From positions 25,716-89,715 of the forward strand of contig JAFUOP010000038.1 in the NCBI GenBank assembly GCA_017481875.1: a stretch of 64,000 bases of DNA, read 5' to 3'. The notes under the pieces are model-generated. The model made no database searches and was not told the DNA's origin. It saw only the letters and a list, made by a program, of their open reading frames with translations. Shown here piece by piece: positions 1 to 6,468 of the stretch (position 1 is its first letter; the number at the start of each line of letters is the position of its first letter). Origin of the DNA: Bacteroidaceae bacterium (GTDB lineage Bacteria > Bacteroidota > Bacteroidia > Bacteroidales > Bacteroidaceae). The position numbers and the translations under genes were made by a program.

Positions 1-1
1 T

Positions 2-910
2 GGCATAACACTGCTTATGGTTATAAGTGCCGTAGTATATTTTGTTGTGGGAATAAGATACGGAGAAACTCCCTCCAATGCCCTGCCTACAATGATGGTA
101 GGCCCCTACGCTGTAACTATACTCATACAAGCATTCTCACTTGCTATGACAAAGTGGTGGTGCAAGCACAACGACACGTTCAAAATTCTGTTGCTTATAA
201 ACGTGTGCGTGTCGCTGGCTTCTTACTGGGTTGCAGTGTACCTGATAGCTTTTAACCTGATGATTATACAATACCTGCTACTTGCGTTCAATGTGGGATA
301 TTTGCTTGTGAGAGCACGCATAAACAAGGAGATGCGCAATGTGTGGGTAGCTGCTTACATAGTGGGTGCACTCGCCTTTTTCAGTTCTTGCGAATATGTA
401 CTGCACAACGTGCTTAAACCGCACCAGAGAGTGCGAATAGAGGTTCTTTTAGGGCTTAAGGAAGACCTTGCCGGTGCCGGCTACAATGTGCACCAATCGA
501 AGATTGCGATAGGCTCGGGAGGAGTATTTGGCAAAGGATTCCTAAACGGCACACAAACAAAGCTGAAATACGTTCCCGAACAGGATACCGACTTTATATT
601 CTGTACGATTGGTGAAGAGCAGGGCTTTGCAGGCTCGGCCGTGGTACTTATGGTCTTTGCAGCATTCATTATGCGCCTGCTGGCACTGGCCGAGCGACAG
701 AACGATATATTCGGCAGAGTGTATGGTTATGCCATTGCATCAATATTCTTCTTCCACTTTACCATAAACATTGGAATGGTCATTGGTATTATGCCCGTGA
801 TAGGTATTCCGCTGCCATTCTTCAGCTACGGCGGCTCGTCGTTCCTTGGATTTTCTATTCTGCTTTTTACTTTTCTGCGCATCGATGCCGACCGCGAGAC
901 ACGAGCTTGA
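2..910 (+). CDS. rodA: Rod shape-determining protein RodA (C-terminal part, cut by window start)
   Basis: SEDS-family peptidoglycan glycosyltransferase that polymerises lipid II for side-wall growth in the inner membrane. The reading frame is open from base 2, so the N-terminus lies outside the window; about 302 codons are present. It shows many hydrophobic segments, the periplasmic loop GSGGVFGKGFLNGTQT and the stretch DTDFIFCTIGEEQGF typical of RodA/FtsW, and the C-terminal signature FSYGGSS followed by a last membrane helix. The loop fits RodA better than FtsW, but that choice is by resemblance. Its 3' end overlaps the convergent gldH gene by 44 bp. Confidence 0.9.
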   Translation, partial: GITLLMVISAVVYFVVGIRYGETPSNALPTMMVGPYAVTILIQAFSLAMTKWWCKHNDTFKILLLINVCVSLASYWVAVYLIAFNLMIIQYLLLAFNVGYLLVRARINKEMRNVWVAAYIVGALAFFSSCEYVLHNVLKPHQRVRIEVLLGLKEDLAGAGYNVHQSKIAIGSGGVFGKGFLNGTQTKLKYVPEQDTDFIFCTIGEEQGFAGSAVVLMVFAAFIMRLLALAERQNDIFGRVYGYAIASIFFFHFTINIGMVIGIMPVIGIPLPFFSYGGSSFLGFSILLFTFLRIDADRETRA

Positions 911-1376
911 TACCTACATCATACACCCCCTTTAAGAGAGAATCCTGCATAATATGTTGCAGACGTATTGTGTGGGCATTCTGCCGTGCAACAGGAGCCA
1001 CGTAATACTCTGCTTGGTACAAAGAACCTGCCGTGGAGCCGTTGCGACGACCTGTATTGTCATATATATCACAACAAACAGTGTCGCACAATACAACACT
1101 ATCACCGCCTGCATAGCCTGTTACCTGCAAACAAAGATTTTTATATTCATAGGCGGCACTGTAGCGCACACCCACATACAGGGCCAAAGAATCGGAGCCA
1201 CGGCACAAAGCAGAATCCTGTACAAAAGCAAGCGGACAACCTTGAGCCCACTCACCACCTACCGATTGATAACAATGCTGGTTATAGCCACCACACGAGA
1301 GCAACAACATTGTGGCAAGCAACAGTAGCAGACTATTCAGCTTTTTTAGACTTGCCACCCCTCTCTCCCTTCTCAT
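867..1376 (-). CDS. gldH: Gliding motility lipoprotein GldH
   Basis: Predicted outer-membrane lipoprotein of the GldH family, found widely in Bacteroidota, including non-gliding species. A hydrophobic leader ends in the lipobox LLSC, and the rest (about 140 residues) is a beta-rich domain with the family pattern of a conserved core strand and the closing ...LLKGVYDVGIKL. The frame is open further upstream (ATG at 1403), inside ricT. I place the start at the ATG at 1376; a GTG at 1358 just after a purine-rich stretch gives an even tidier signal peptide. It follows ricT with overlap, so it is probably translated from the metF-holB-ricT transcript. The function in a possibly non-motile organism is unclear. 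Confidence 0.75.
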   Translation of the reverse strand: MRRERGVASLKKLNSLLLLLATMLLLSCGGYNQHCYQSVGGEWAQGCPLAFVQDSALCRGSDSLALYVGVRYSAAYEYKNLCLQVTGYAGGDSVVLCDTVCCDIYDNTGRRNGSTAGSLYQAEYYVAPVARQNAHTIRLQHIMQDSLLKGVYDVGIKLVSRGRHRCAEK

Positions 1377-2499
1377 TGCGGTTTTCGTTACGAGGTTTTC
1401 CACCGTGCCCTTTTCTGCGCTTTTTATTTTTCCCTGTATTGTCGAAACGGTTTATATTTTCCTGTTCCAACAAATCTACAGGCCGCCTGCTATCACTTAT
1501 TCCCGAGGCATCAAGGCTTTCGGGACGCTCGCCACGCTTGTTCATCTCAATTATATTCAAAGCACGACGAGCACTTATGGTTACAAGATTGGCAGGTATA
1601 TGTTTGTCGGTAGAGTAAGTAACCTCACCACGCAAGATGTCGGCCTTGAAGAAGAAATATGTGCCCTCTGTTGTTTCGAGTTCAGCATCTCTTGGGGGGA
1701 GTGTGCGTGAGGCCTCCACATACGAATCGACCTCGTAATTCAAACAACATTTAAGCTTGGCACACTGCCCTGCCAATTTTTGCGGGTTCAAGGATATATC
1801 CTGGAAGCGTGCAGCCGATGTAGATACAGATATAAAGTTGGTAGTGAAAGTGGCACAGCACAACTCGCGGCCACAGGGCCCTATACCACCAATGCGGCCG
1901 GCCTCCTGGCGGGCACCAATCTGCTTCATTTCAATTTTAATTTTGAACACATCGGCAAGCACCTTAATGAGCTGGCGGAAATCGACACGGTTGTCGGCAA
2001 TATAGTAGAAAATAGCCTTTTGACCATCACCCTGATACTCTACGTCGCCAATTTTCATATCAAGCTCAAGGTCCTTGGCTATCTGGCGCGAACGTATCAT
2101 TGTGTCGTGCTCGCGAGCCTTTGCCTCTTCATATTTTTCCATATCCACAGGCTTGGCCTTGCGGTATATGCGCTTAAACTCACTTTCGGGCGTGAGACGT
2201 GTTTTCTTCAACTGCAGGAGCACCAAACGGCCTGTCATTGTAACCTTGCCTATGTCGTGCCCGGGATTGGCCTCAACAGCAACAATGTCGCCCTTTTGCA
2301 GAGGCAGGTTATTGCTGTTCTTGTAATACCCCTTACGGGTATTCTTGAACTGCACCTCAACAATATCGGTATATTCATCGTTGCCGGGTACATCGGCAAG
2401 CCAGTCGAAGGTGTTCAACGGCGCGTCCATTTTACCGCAACCTTTGCAGCAAATTCCGGCATTATTGTTCTGTTCTTTATATTTAAATTTTTCCTCCAT
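1333..2499 (-). CDS. ricT: PSP1-domain protein, RicT/YaaT family
   Basis: 388-residue member of the RicT (YaaT) family. In Bacillus RicT works with RicA and RicF in an iron-sulfur complex that affects RNA processing; the role in Bacteroidota is less defined. Visible features are an N-terminal Cys cluster (C17, C18, C21), the PSP1 core with GGIGPCGRELCCATF and the second Cys group QCAKLKCCLNYE, and a lysine/glycine-rich basic tail (about residues 355-388) that could contact RNA. The start codon directly abuts the stop of holB (2499/2500). The neighbourhood holB-ricT-gldH is typical of Bacteroidales. Confidence 0.88.
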   Translation of the reverse strand: MEEKFKYKEQNNNAGICCKGCGKMDAPLNTFDWLADVPGNDEYTDIVEVQFKNTRKGYYKNSNNLPLQKGDIVAVEANPGHDIGKVTMTGRLVLLQLKKTRLTPESEFKRIYRKAKPVDMEKYEEAKAREHDTMIRSRQIAKDLELDMKIGDVEYQGDGQKAIFYYIADNRVDFRQLIKVLADVFKIKIEMKQIGARQEAGRIGGIGPCGRELCCATFTTNFISVSTSAARFQDISLNPQKLAGQCAKLKCCLNYEVDSYVEASRTLPPRDAELETTEGTYFFFKADILRGEVTYSTDKHIPANLVTISARRALNIIEMNKRGERPESLDASGISDSRRPVDLLEQENINRFDNTGKNKKRRKGHGGKPRNENRNEKGERGGKSKKAE

Positions 2500-3642
2500 T
2501 TAACGATTTTTTATCCAAACAATCATTCTCAACGACATATCGAAAAAGACCATTTTTGCATTAACATTCTGTTCTATGTGTCTTTGCGCTTCGGACAACT
2601 CATCGACAATTCCAAAGATATTACGCTCATTCACAAAGGGTGAGAAACGCACCGAAAAATTTCGCTCCTCGGGCGATAGATTGAGCATATCGTCGCGCTT
2701 AAAGTTCATTATAAAATTCTCGCGTATCATACGCTGGCAATAGCCAAGCAAGCGTTTCTGGCGTTCACGGCCCATGGCAGCTACCTGCTCGCTCCAACGC
2801 CTCATTTCTTGTATGTTGCGGGCATACGCTATGCGCATAAGTTGCGAGAAGAGGTCGAGGTAAAGAGCTTTGTCGCTATCGAGCGAGAGCATCTCCTCGG
2901 CAGCCTCCCAGCTACCGCCACTCTGCTGTGCGACACGGGCAGCATCGGCCGCCGTGAGGCCGTGGCGGGCAATGAGTGCTCTTTCTATATCCTGCTGCAT
3001 TATACGTGGAATATCTACACGTTGTGTGCGGCTCAGTATAGTGGATATTATCTGCGCAGGCTCTTCCGACACAAGCATAAATAGCGTTTCCTGTGGTGGT
3101 TCCTCTATTATCTTCAACAATTTATTGGCACCCACATCTTTCATCTTTTCGGGCAACCATATTATAACAATCTTCCACCCGCCTTCACGCGATTTCATCG
3201 ATAGTTTTTGAAGAATCTCGCCACTCTCACGCTCATAAATCATTGGTTGCTGGTTGTCGAGGTCGAGTTTCTGCAACCAATCGTCGTAGCTGAAATAGGG
3301 GTTCTTTAGGAGCAATTCACGCCACTCGGCAATATAGTCGTCGCTCACGGGAGCACTGTCGGAGCCACCACTCTTTTTCCTTTTCACGGGAAAGACAAAG
3401 TGCAGGTCGCTGTGTATGAGCTTGTTCATTTTCACGCACGCAGGGCAGGTGCCACAAGCATCGCCTCCTTGCCTGTTGCCGCACAACAGATAATGCGCAA
3501 GAGCTACTGCAATGGCAAGCTTGCCATTACCGCGTGGACCTGTGAGCAAAAGAGCGTGTGCCAGGCGGTTCTCATCGACACTGCGCTTGAGTTGCTCGAT
3601 TACCTTTTGTTGCCCTATTATGTCGCCGAAGGTGAGTGCCAT
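2500..3642 (-). CDS. holB: DNA polymerase III subunit delta prime
   Basis: Clamp-loader subunit of the replicative polymerase, 380 residues. It has the AAA+ layout with a degenerate Walker A (GPRGNGKL, residues 35-42, lacking the usual Thr), a four-cysteine zinc module (C54, C63, C66, C69), and a sensor region ending ILSRTQR, which replaces the SRC motif. The degenerate P-loop fits delta prime, which does not hydrolyse ATP, rather than the gamma/tau subunit. Its ATG overlaps the metF stop by one base (TGATG), indicating coupled translation. It is essential and constitutive in relatives. Confidence 0.92.
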   Translation of the reverse strand: MALTFGDIIGQQKVIEQLKRSVDENRLAHALLLTGPRGNGKLAIAVALAHYLLCGNRQGGDACGTCPACVKMNKLIHSDLHFVFPVKRKKSGGSDSAPVSDDYIAEWRELLLKNPYFSYDDWLQKLDLDNQQPMIYERESGEILQKLSMKSREGGWKIVIIWLPEKMKDVGANKLLKIIEEPPQETLFMLVSEEPAQIISTILSRTQRVDIPRIMQQDIERALIARHGLTAADAARVAQQSGGSWEAAEEMLSLDSDKALYLDLFSQLMRIAYARNIQEMRRWSEQVAAMGRERQKRLLGYCQRMIRENFIMNFKRDDMLNLSPEERNFSVRFSPFVNERNIFGIVDELSEAQRHIEQNVNAKMVFFDMSLRMIVWIKNR

Positions 3643-4586
3643 CAGTAAATGGTTTTTGCTATCTCATAAACACTGTCCATAGCATTTATTGTGTAGAAAT
3701 GAATGCTTGGAACACCCTTTGACATAAGCTCGCGACACTGCGCTATGGCCCATTCCCGCCCCACCTGTGCTGCTGCCACATCGTCTTTGCATTGCTGCAT
3801 TGCAGCCACAAGCTCAACAGGTAAATCGACGTGGAAAGTTTTGGGCAGTATATTCAACTGCGACAGACGGTGCATCGGCTTTATTCCCGGAATAATAGGA
3901 ATATTTATTCCCATTGCACGGGCACGCTCCACAAAGGCAAAATACTTTTCGTTGTCGAAGAACATTTGCGTAACGGCATACTCGGCACCGGCATCGGCTT
4001 TCTGTTTCAGAACCAAGAGGTCGCTCTCGAGGTTCGGAGCCTCCTCGTGTTTTTCGGGGTAACAAGCCACACCGCAAGTAAAATGCCCGCCACGCTCTTT
4101 CATAGGCGAGCCATCGATAAAATAACCCTCGTTGAAACGGCCCACCTGGTGCAGAAGATCTATTGCGTGAGCGTGGGAATTACACTGCGCAGAGCCCTCT
4201 TTACACCTGTCGCCACGCAATACAAGAATGTCGGTTATACCCGATAGTTGCAAATCGATGAGCACATACTCGGTCTCTTCCAGCGAATAGCCGTTGCACA
4301 AAATATGCGGCACCACAGGCACACCAAAACGGTGCTGAATGGCAGTGGCCACAGCCACAGTACCCGGGCGGCGGCGTATGGTAGTGCGCTTGTATGTACC
4401 ATCGCCCATAGCTGTATATACCGGCTCGCTATGGTGGGTGGTAATATTTATATATTTAGGCTTAAATTCCATAAGCCTCTCAATATTGCTGAACAATTTC
4501 CCGGTACCGGTGCCCTTTATGGGTGGCAGCACCTCAAAAGAAAAAGCAGTTCCATTGCAATTATTTAAACTATCTATTACACTCAT
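3642..4586 (-). CDS. metF: Methylenetetrahydrofolate reductase
   Basis: FAD enzyme reducing 5,10-methylene-THF to 5-methyl-THF, the methyl donor for methionine synthesis; 314 residues, a full-length bacterial MetF. Visible motifs are FSFEVLPPIKG near the N-terminus (catalytic Glu18), the LVLRGDR segment of the flavin site, and GVACYPEKHEE. It is the first gene of the metF-holB-ricT-gldH run. The promoter region carries two copies of a 14-bp palindrome (see 4601-4678), so I expect repression, perhaps by a methionine- or SAM-linked regulator. The regulator is not in the window. Confidence 0.95.
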   Translation of the reverse strand: MSVIDSLNNCNGTAFSFEVLPPIKGTGTGKLFSNIERLMEFKPKYINITTHHSEPVYTAMGDGTYKRTTIRRRPGTVAVATAIQHRFGVPVVPHILCNGYSLEETEYVLIDLQLSGITDILVLRGDRCKEGSAQCNSHAHAIDLLHQVGRFNEGYFIDGSPMKERGGHFTCGVACYPEKHEEAPNLESDLLVLKQKADAGAEYAVTQMFFDNEKYFAFVERARAMGINIPIIPGIKPMHRLSQLNILPKTFHVDLPVELVAAMQQCKDDVAAAQVGREWAIAQCRELMSKGVPSIHFYTINAMDSVYEIAKTIY

Positions 4587-4600
4587 TTTATATTGGCTGT

Positions 4601-4678
4601 TCTAATTAATTACAAAGAGGGCACAATGAGCCATTTTGTAATTAATTACAAAAATAGTGCAAGCGAATGAAAAACAAA
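4601..4678 (-). promoter_or_regulatory. metF promoter with two palindromic operator-like sites
   Basis: On the minus strand a -7 box TATTTTTG lies at 4656-4649 and a TTTG at 4678-4675 sits 18 bp upstream, giving a start near 4642. The perfect palindrome TGTAATTAATTACA (4637-4650) covers the -7 box edge and the start site. A near-identical copy, TCTAATTAATTACA (4601-4614), lies 36 bp downstream, 15 bp before the metF ATG. The 14-bp arms 4603-4616 and 4635-4648 are also exact inverted repeats. The position fits a repressor operator; the binding protein is unknown. Confidence 0.6.
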
Positions 4679-4730
4679 ATAAATTTTGTGATTTTTGGCA
4701 ACCAAAGTATAAAACATAATAAATAAAAAC

Positions 4731-4756
4731 TCCCTTCGCCACAACACGAAGGGAGC
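4731..4756 (-). terminator. Rho-independent terminator after the PepSY-like lipoprotein gene
   Basis: Nine-bp perfect stem CTCCCTTCG/CGAAGGGAG (4731-4739 with 4748-4756) with an 8-base loop. On the minus strand it is followed by five T residues (4730-4726) and an AT-rich run. It lies 28 bp beyond the stop at 4785. Confidence 0.85.
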
Positions 4757-4784
4757 AAAATAACTATATTATTAACATAAAAAA

Positions 4785-5228
4785 CTAAAGCTCATCTATC
4801 ACAGTACCATCGAGCGACACTTTTAAATCTTTTTCAAAATTACCTTTCTCCACGTTTACTAAATAATAATCACCCGCAGAAGCCTGCACATAATCCACGT
4901 CGTCAATAAAATAACCGGGGTATTGTACATTTATGCCATCGACAGCAGCTTGTGGCAGGGAAGCCACAGGCACGTCCCACTCTGTGAGCACCCACTCATC
5001 GTTCTGGGTAAAATAAATATCTTTTTTCTTAGAATCGTGCACCACATCTACCTCTATAAGGCCATTGGGAGTTCTTTCGGCATCGGTAATAACAGCACCG
5101 GGATATTTTGTTGAGATAAAGCTCTTTACAGTGTCGCTGAGAACTACAGCAGGAGAATTATCGTCGTCGTTGCACGCAGCAAACACCAATGCCGGCAACA
5201 GGAACAGGAAATACAAAATACGTTTCAT
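4785..5228 (-). CDS. PepSY-like putative lipoprotein
   Basis: 147 residues. The hydrophobic leader ends in FAAC at the lipobox, followed by NDDDN, which matches the acidic export signal that sends Bacteroidota lipoproteins to the cell surface. The mature part has two PepSY-like halves (VKSFISTKYPGAVITDAE... and AVDGINVQYPGYFIDDVDYV...), each an alpha helix followed by beta strands with the phrase KYPG/QYPG. The PepSY-like family (DUF2874 type) has no established biochemical role. It follows a related gene at 5288-5728 with a 59-bp gap carrying a perfect palindrome, so the two are probably one transcript. Confidence 0.75.
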   Translation of the reverse strand: MKRILYFLFLLPALVFAACNDDDNSPAVVLSDTVKSFISTKYPGAVITDAERTPNGLIEVDVVHDSKKKDIYFTQNDEWVLTEWDVPVASLPQAAVDGINVQYPGYFIDDVDYVQASAGDYYLVNVEKGNFEKDLKVSLDGTVIDEL

Positions 5229-5244
5229 AATGCTTTTAGCTTGT

Positions 5245-5268
5245 GAGCAATGCCTGCAGGCATTGCTC
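5245..5268 (-). promoter_or_regulatory. 24-bp perfect palindrome between two PepSY-like genes
   Basis: Arms GAGCAATGCCTG/CAGGCATTGCTC meet without a spacer. No T-run follows on the minus strand, so it does not look like a strong terminator. It may be an intercistronic RNA hairpin that tunes the ratio of the two products, or a protein-binding site. Confidence 0.5.
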
Positions 5269-5287
5269 TTGTTTATATTTAAGTTGT

Positions 5288-5728
5288 TTAGTTATCGATA
5301 TCTATTATATTGAACTTTTTGTCGAAAGTGAGTTCAAAACGGTTGGACAGCTTAAGTTCATAATCGTTTGAATCGCGTTCTATTTTCAATATTTTAGCAT
5401 CGGGGTAGTTGGCTGTTACATAGTCTCTTATAGCCTCGGGGACTATTGCAGCAGGGACCTCATTATAGCGACAATCTACATCTTTCCAAGCACCCTTGCG
5501 AGTGAATTCAAGTTTTGAGCCGTCGGCAAAAACAACCTCGTATGAGTGCTCCAAGAAATCGCGTTCCTGCTTTGCATAAGAAATTTTAAGACCGGCAAAG
5601 TGAGTATCTATAAATGTCTGAGCCTCGGCAGGGAGCATATTCTTGCTGATAATTTTGTCGTTATCGGCTCTTGCAGTTAATACACTAAGTGAAAGAATCG
5701 CAGCAAATACAAATAAAATCTTTTTCAT
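5288..5728 (-). CDS. PepSY-like periplasmic protein
   Basis: 146 residues with a type I signal peptide (MKKILFVFAAILSLSVLTARA, then DNDK). Two repeated PepSY-like halves follow: EAQTFIDTHFAGLKISYAKQ... with strands ending EVVFADGSKLEFTRKGAW, and AIRDYVTANYPDAKILKIER... ending ELTFDKKFNIIDID. It is soluble and periplasmic, in contrast to its lipoprotein neighbour at 4785-5228, which looks like a diverged duplicate. Function is unknown; family members are proposed to act as inhibitors or binding proteins, which I cannot test here. Confidence 0.78.
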   Translation of the reverse strand: MKKILFVFAAILSLSVLTARADNDKIISKNMLPAEAQTFIDTHFAGLKISYAKQERDFLEHSYEVVFADGSKLEFTRKGAWKDVDCRYNEVPAAIVPEAIRDYVTANYPDAKILKIERDSNDYELKLSNRFELTFDKKFNIIDIDN

Positions 5729-5890
5729 AATTTCAGTTTTTAATTAGTTTTATATTCTACTTTAACAAGCGAAAGAGATATTCTGTTTAAACCCTTTCTT
5801 CATTATTTCCAATGCAAAGATTATGCACGATTCTGAAATGAAATTGAAATAAAAAAGAAAACACAAACAATATTCAAATTTTAACATAAA

Positions 5891-5941
5891 TTAACAACGG
5901 GGGGGTAATTATAGACATTTTAAATTTATATTTGCACAAAT
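5891..5941 (+). promoter_or_regulatory. Promoter of the first two-gene secreted unit, with a G7 tract
   Basis: A -7 box TATATTTG (5927-5934) predicts a start near 5941. Exactly 22 bp upstream of the box ends the tract AACAACGGGGGGGTAATT (seven G, 5899-5905). This tract occupies the -33 position where a TTTG would be expected. The block from TTAACAACGGG to TTTGCA is conserved at the second locus (44741-44786), with eight G and the same 22-bp spacing. Confidence 0.6.
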
Positions 5942-5991
5942 ATTAACATTTACAACAGTTTAAGATATTTACTCACATTAATTTAAAGCCT

Positions 5992-6468
5992 ATGAAAAAA
6001 CTCAAATTCTTAATTCTTTTGCTGCTTCTTGCAACATTCAACATTGCTGCAACAGCACAAAACAGCCTGGTTATTTACTTAACCGACGGCAGCACCGCTG
6101 TTTTTCCCCTGGCGGAACTACCCGAGATAACCTTTGAGGGCGAAAACTTCAAAGTAGTAGCAAAGCAGGCAAATATTGAACTACCACGCGCCGAAGTCAA
6201 GGAATTTAAATTCGAAGACCGCGAGAGCACTGCAATAGAAGATGTTACAGAAGAAGGGGACAACGCAACATTCAACGCCGACAACAACTACATAACAATC
6301 GACGGCATTGCCAACGGCACACAAGTAACAATATTCAATATTAAGGGACAAAAAGTTCTTGCAAGCACTGCCACAAACAACAGCTGCTGCATATCACTCG
6401 AAAGCCTGACGGCAGGCCTGTACATTATTAATTATAACAGCACAACCATTAAATTCTTGAAAAAATGA
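5992..6468 (+). CDS. Small secreted protein with T9SS-type C-terminal sorting domain (unit 1, protein A)
   Basis: 158 residues. Signal peptide 1-22; two short copies of a beta module (about 24-50, LVIYLTDGSTAVFPLAELPEI then TFEG; and 53-76, ending VKEFKFED); a linker; then residues 100-158 resembling a type A T9SS sorting domain (VTIFNIKGQKVL ... LTAGLYIINYNSTTIKFLKK). The protein is almost all module plus sorting domain, with no enzymatic passenger. It is closely similar to the 44841-45308 product. It overlaps the next gene by 4 bp (ATGA), so translation is coupled. Assigning the C-terminus to T9SS is by motif resemblance; the secretion machinery is not in the window. Confidence 0.7.
   Translation: MKKLKFLILLLLLATFNIAATAQNSLVIYLTDGSTAVFPLAELPEITFEGENFKVVAKQANIELPRAEVKEFKFEDRESTAIEDVTEEGDNATFNADNNYITIDGIANGTQVTIFNIKGQKVLASTATNNSCCISLESLTAGLYIINYNSTTIKFLKK
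6371..6439 (+). repeat. Upstream copy of a 69-bp direct repeat (3' part of protein A gene)
   Basis: This stretch, coding for the core of the sorting domain, recurs at 8652-8720 with 66 of 69 bases identical by my alignment. The two copies flank the partner gene 6465-8594 in direct orientation, so recombination between them would remove that gene. Confidence 0.8.
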
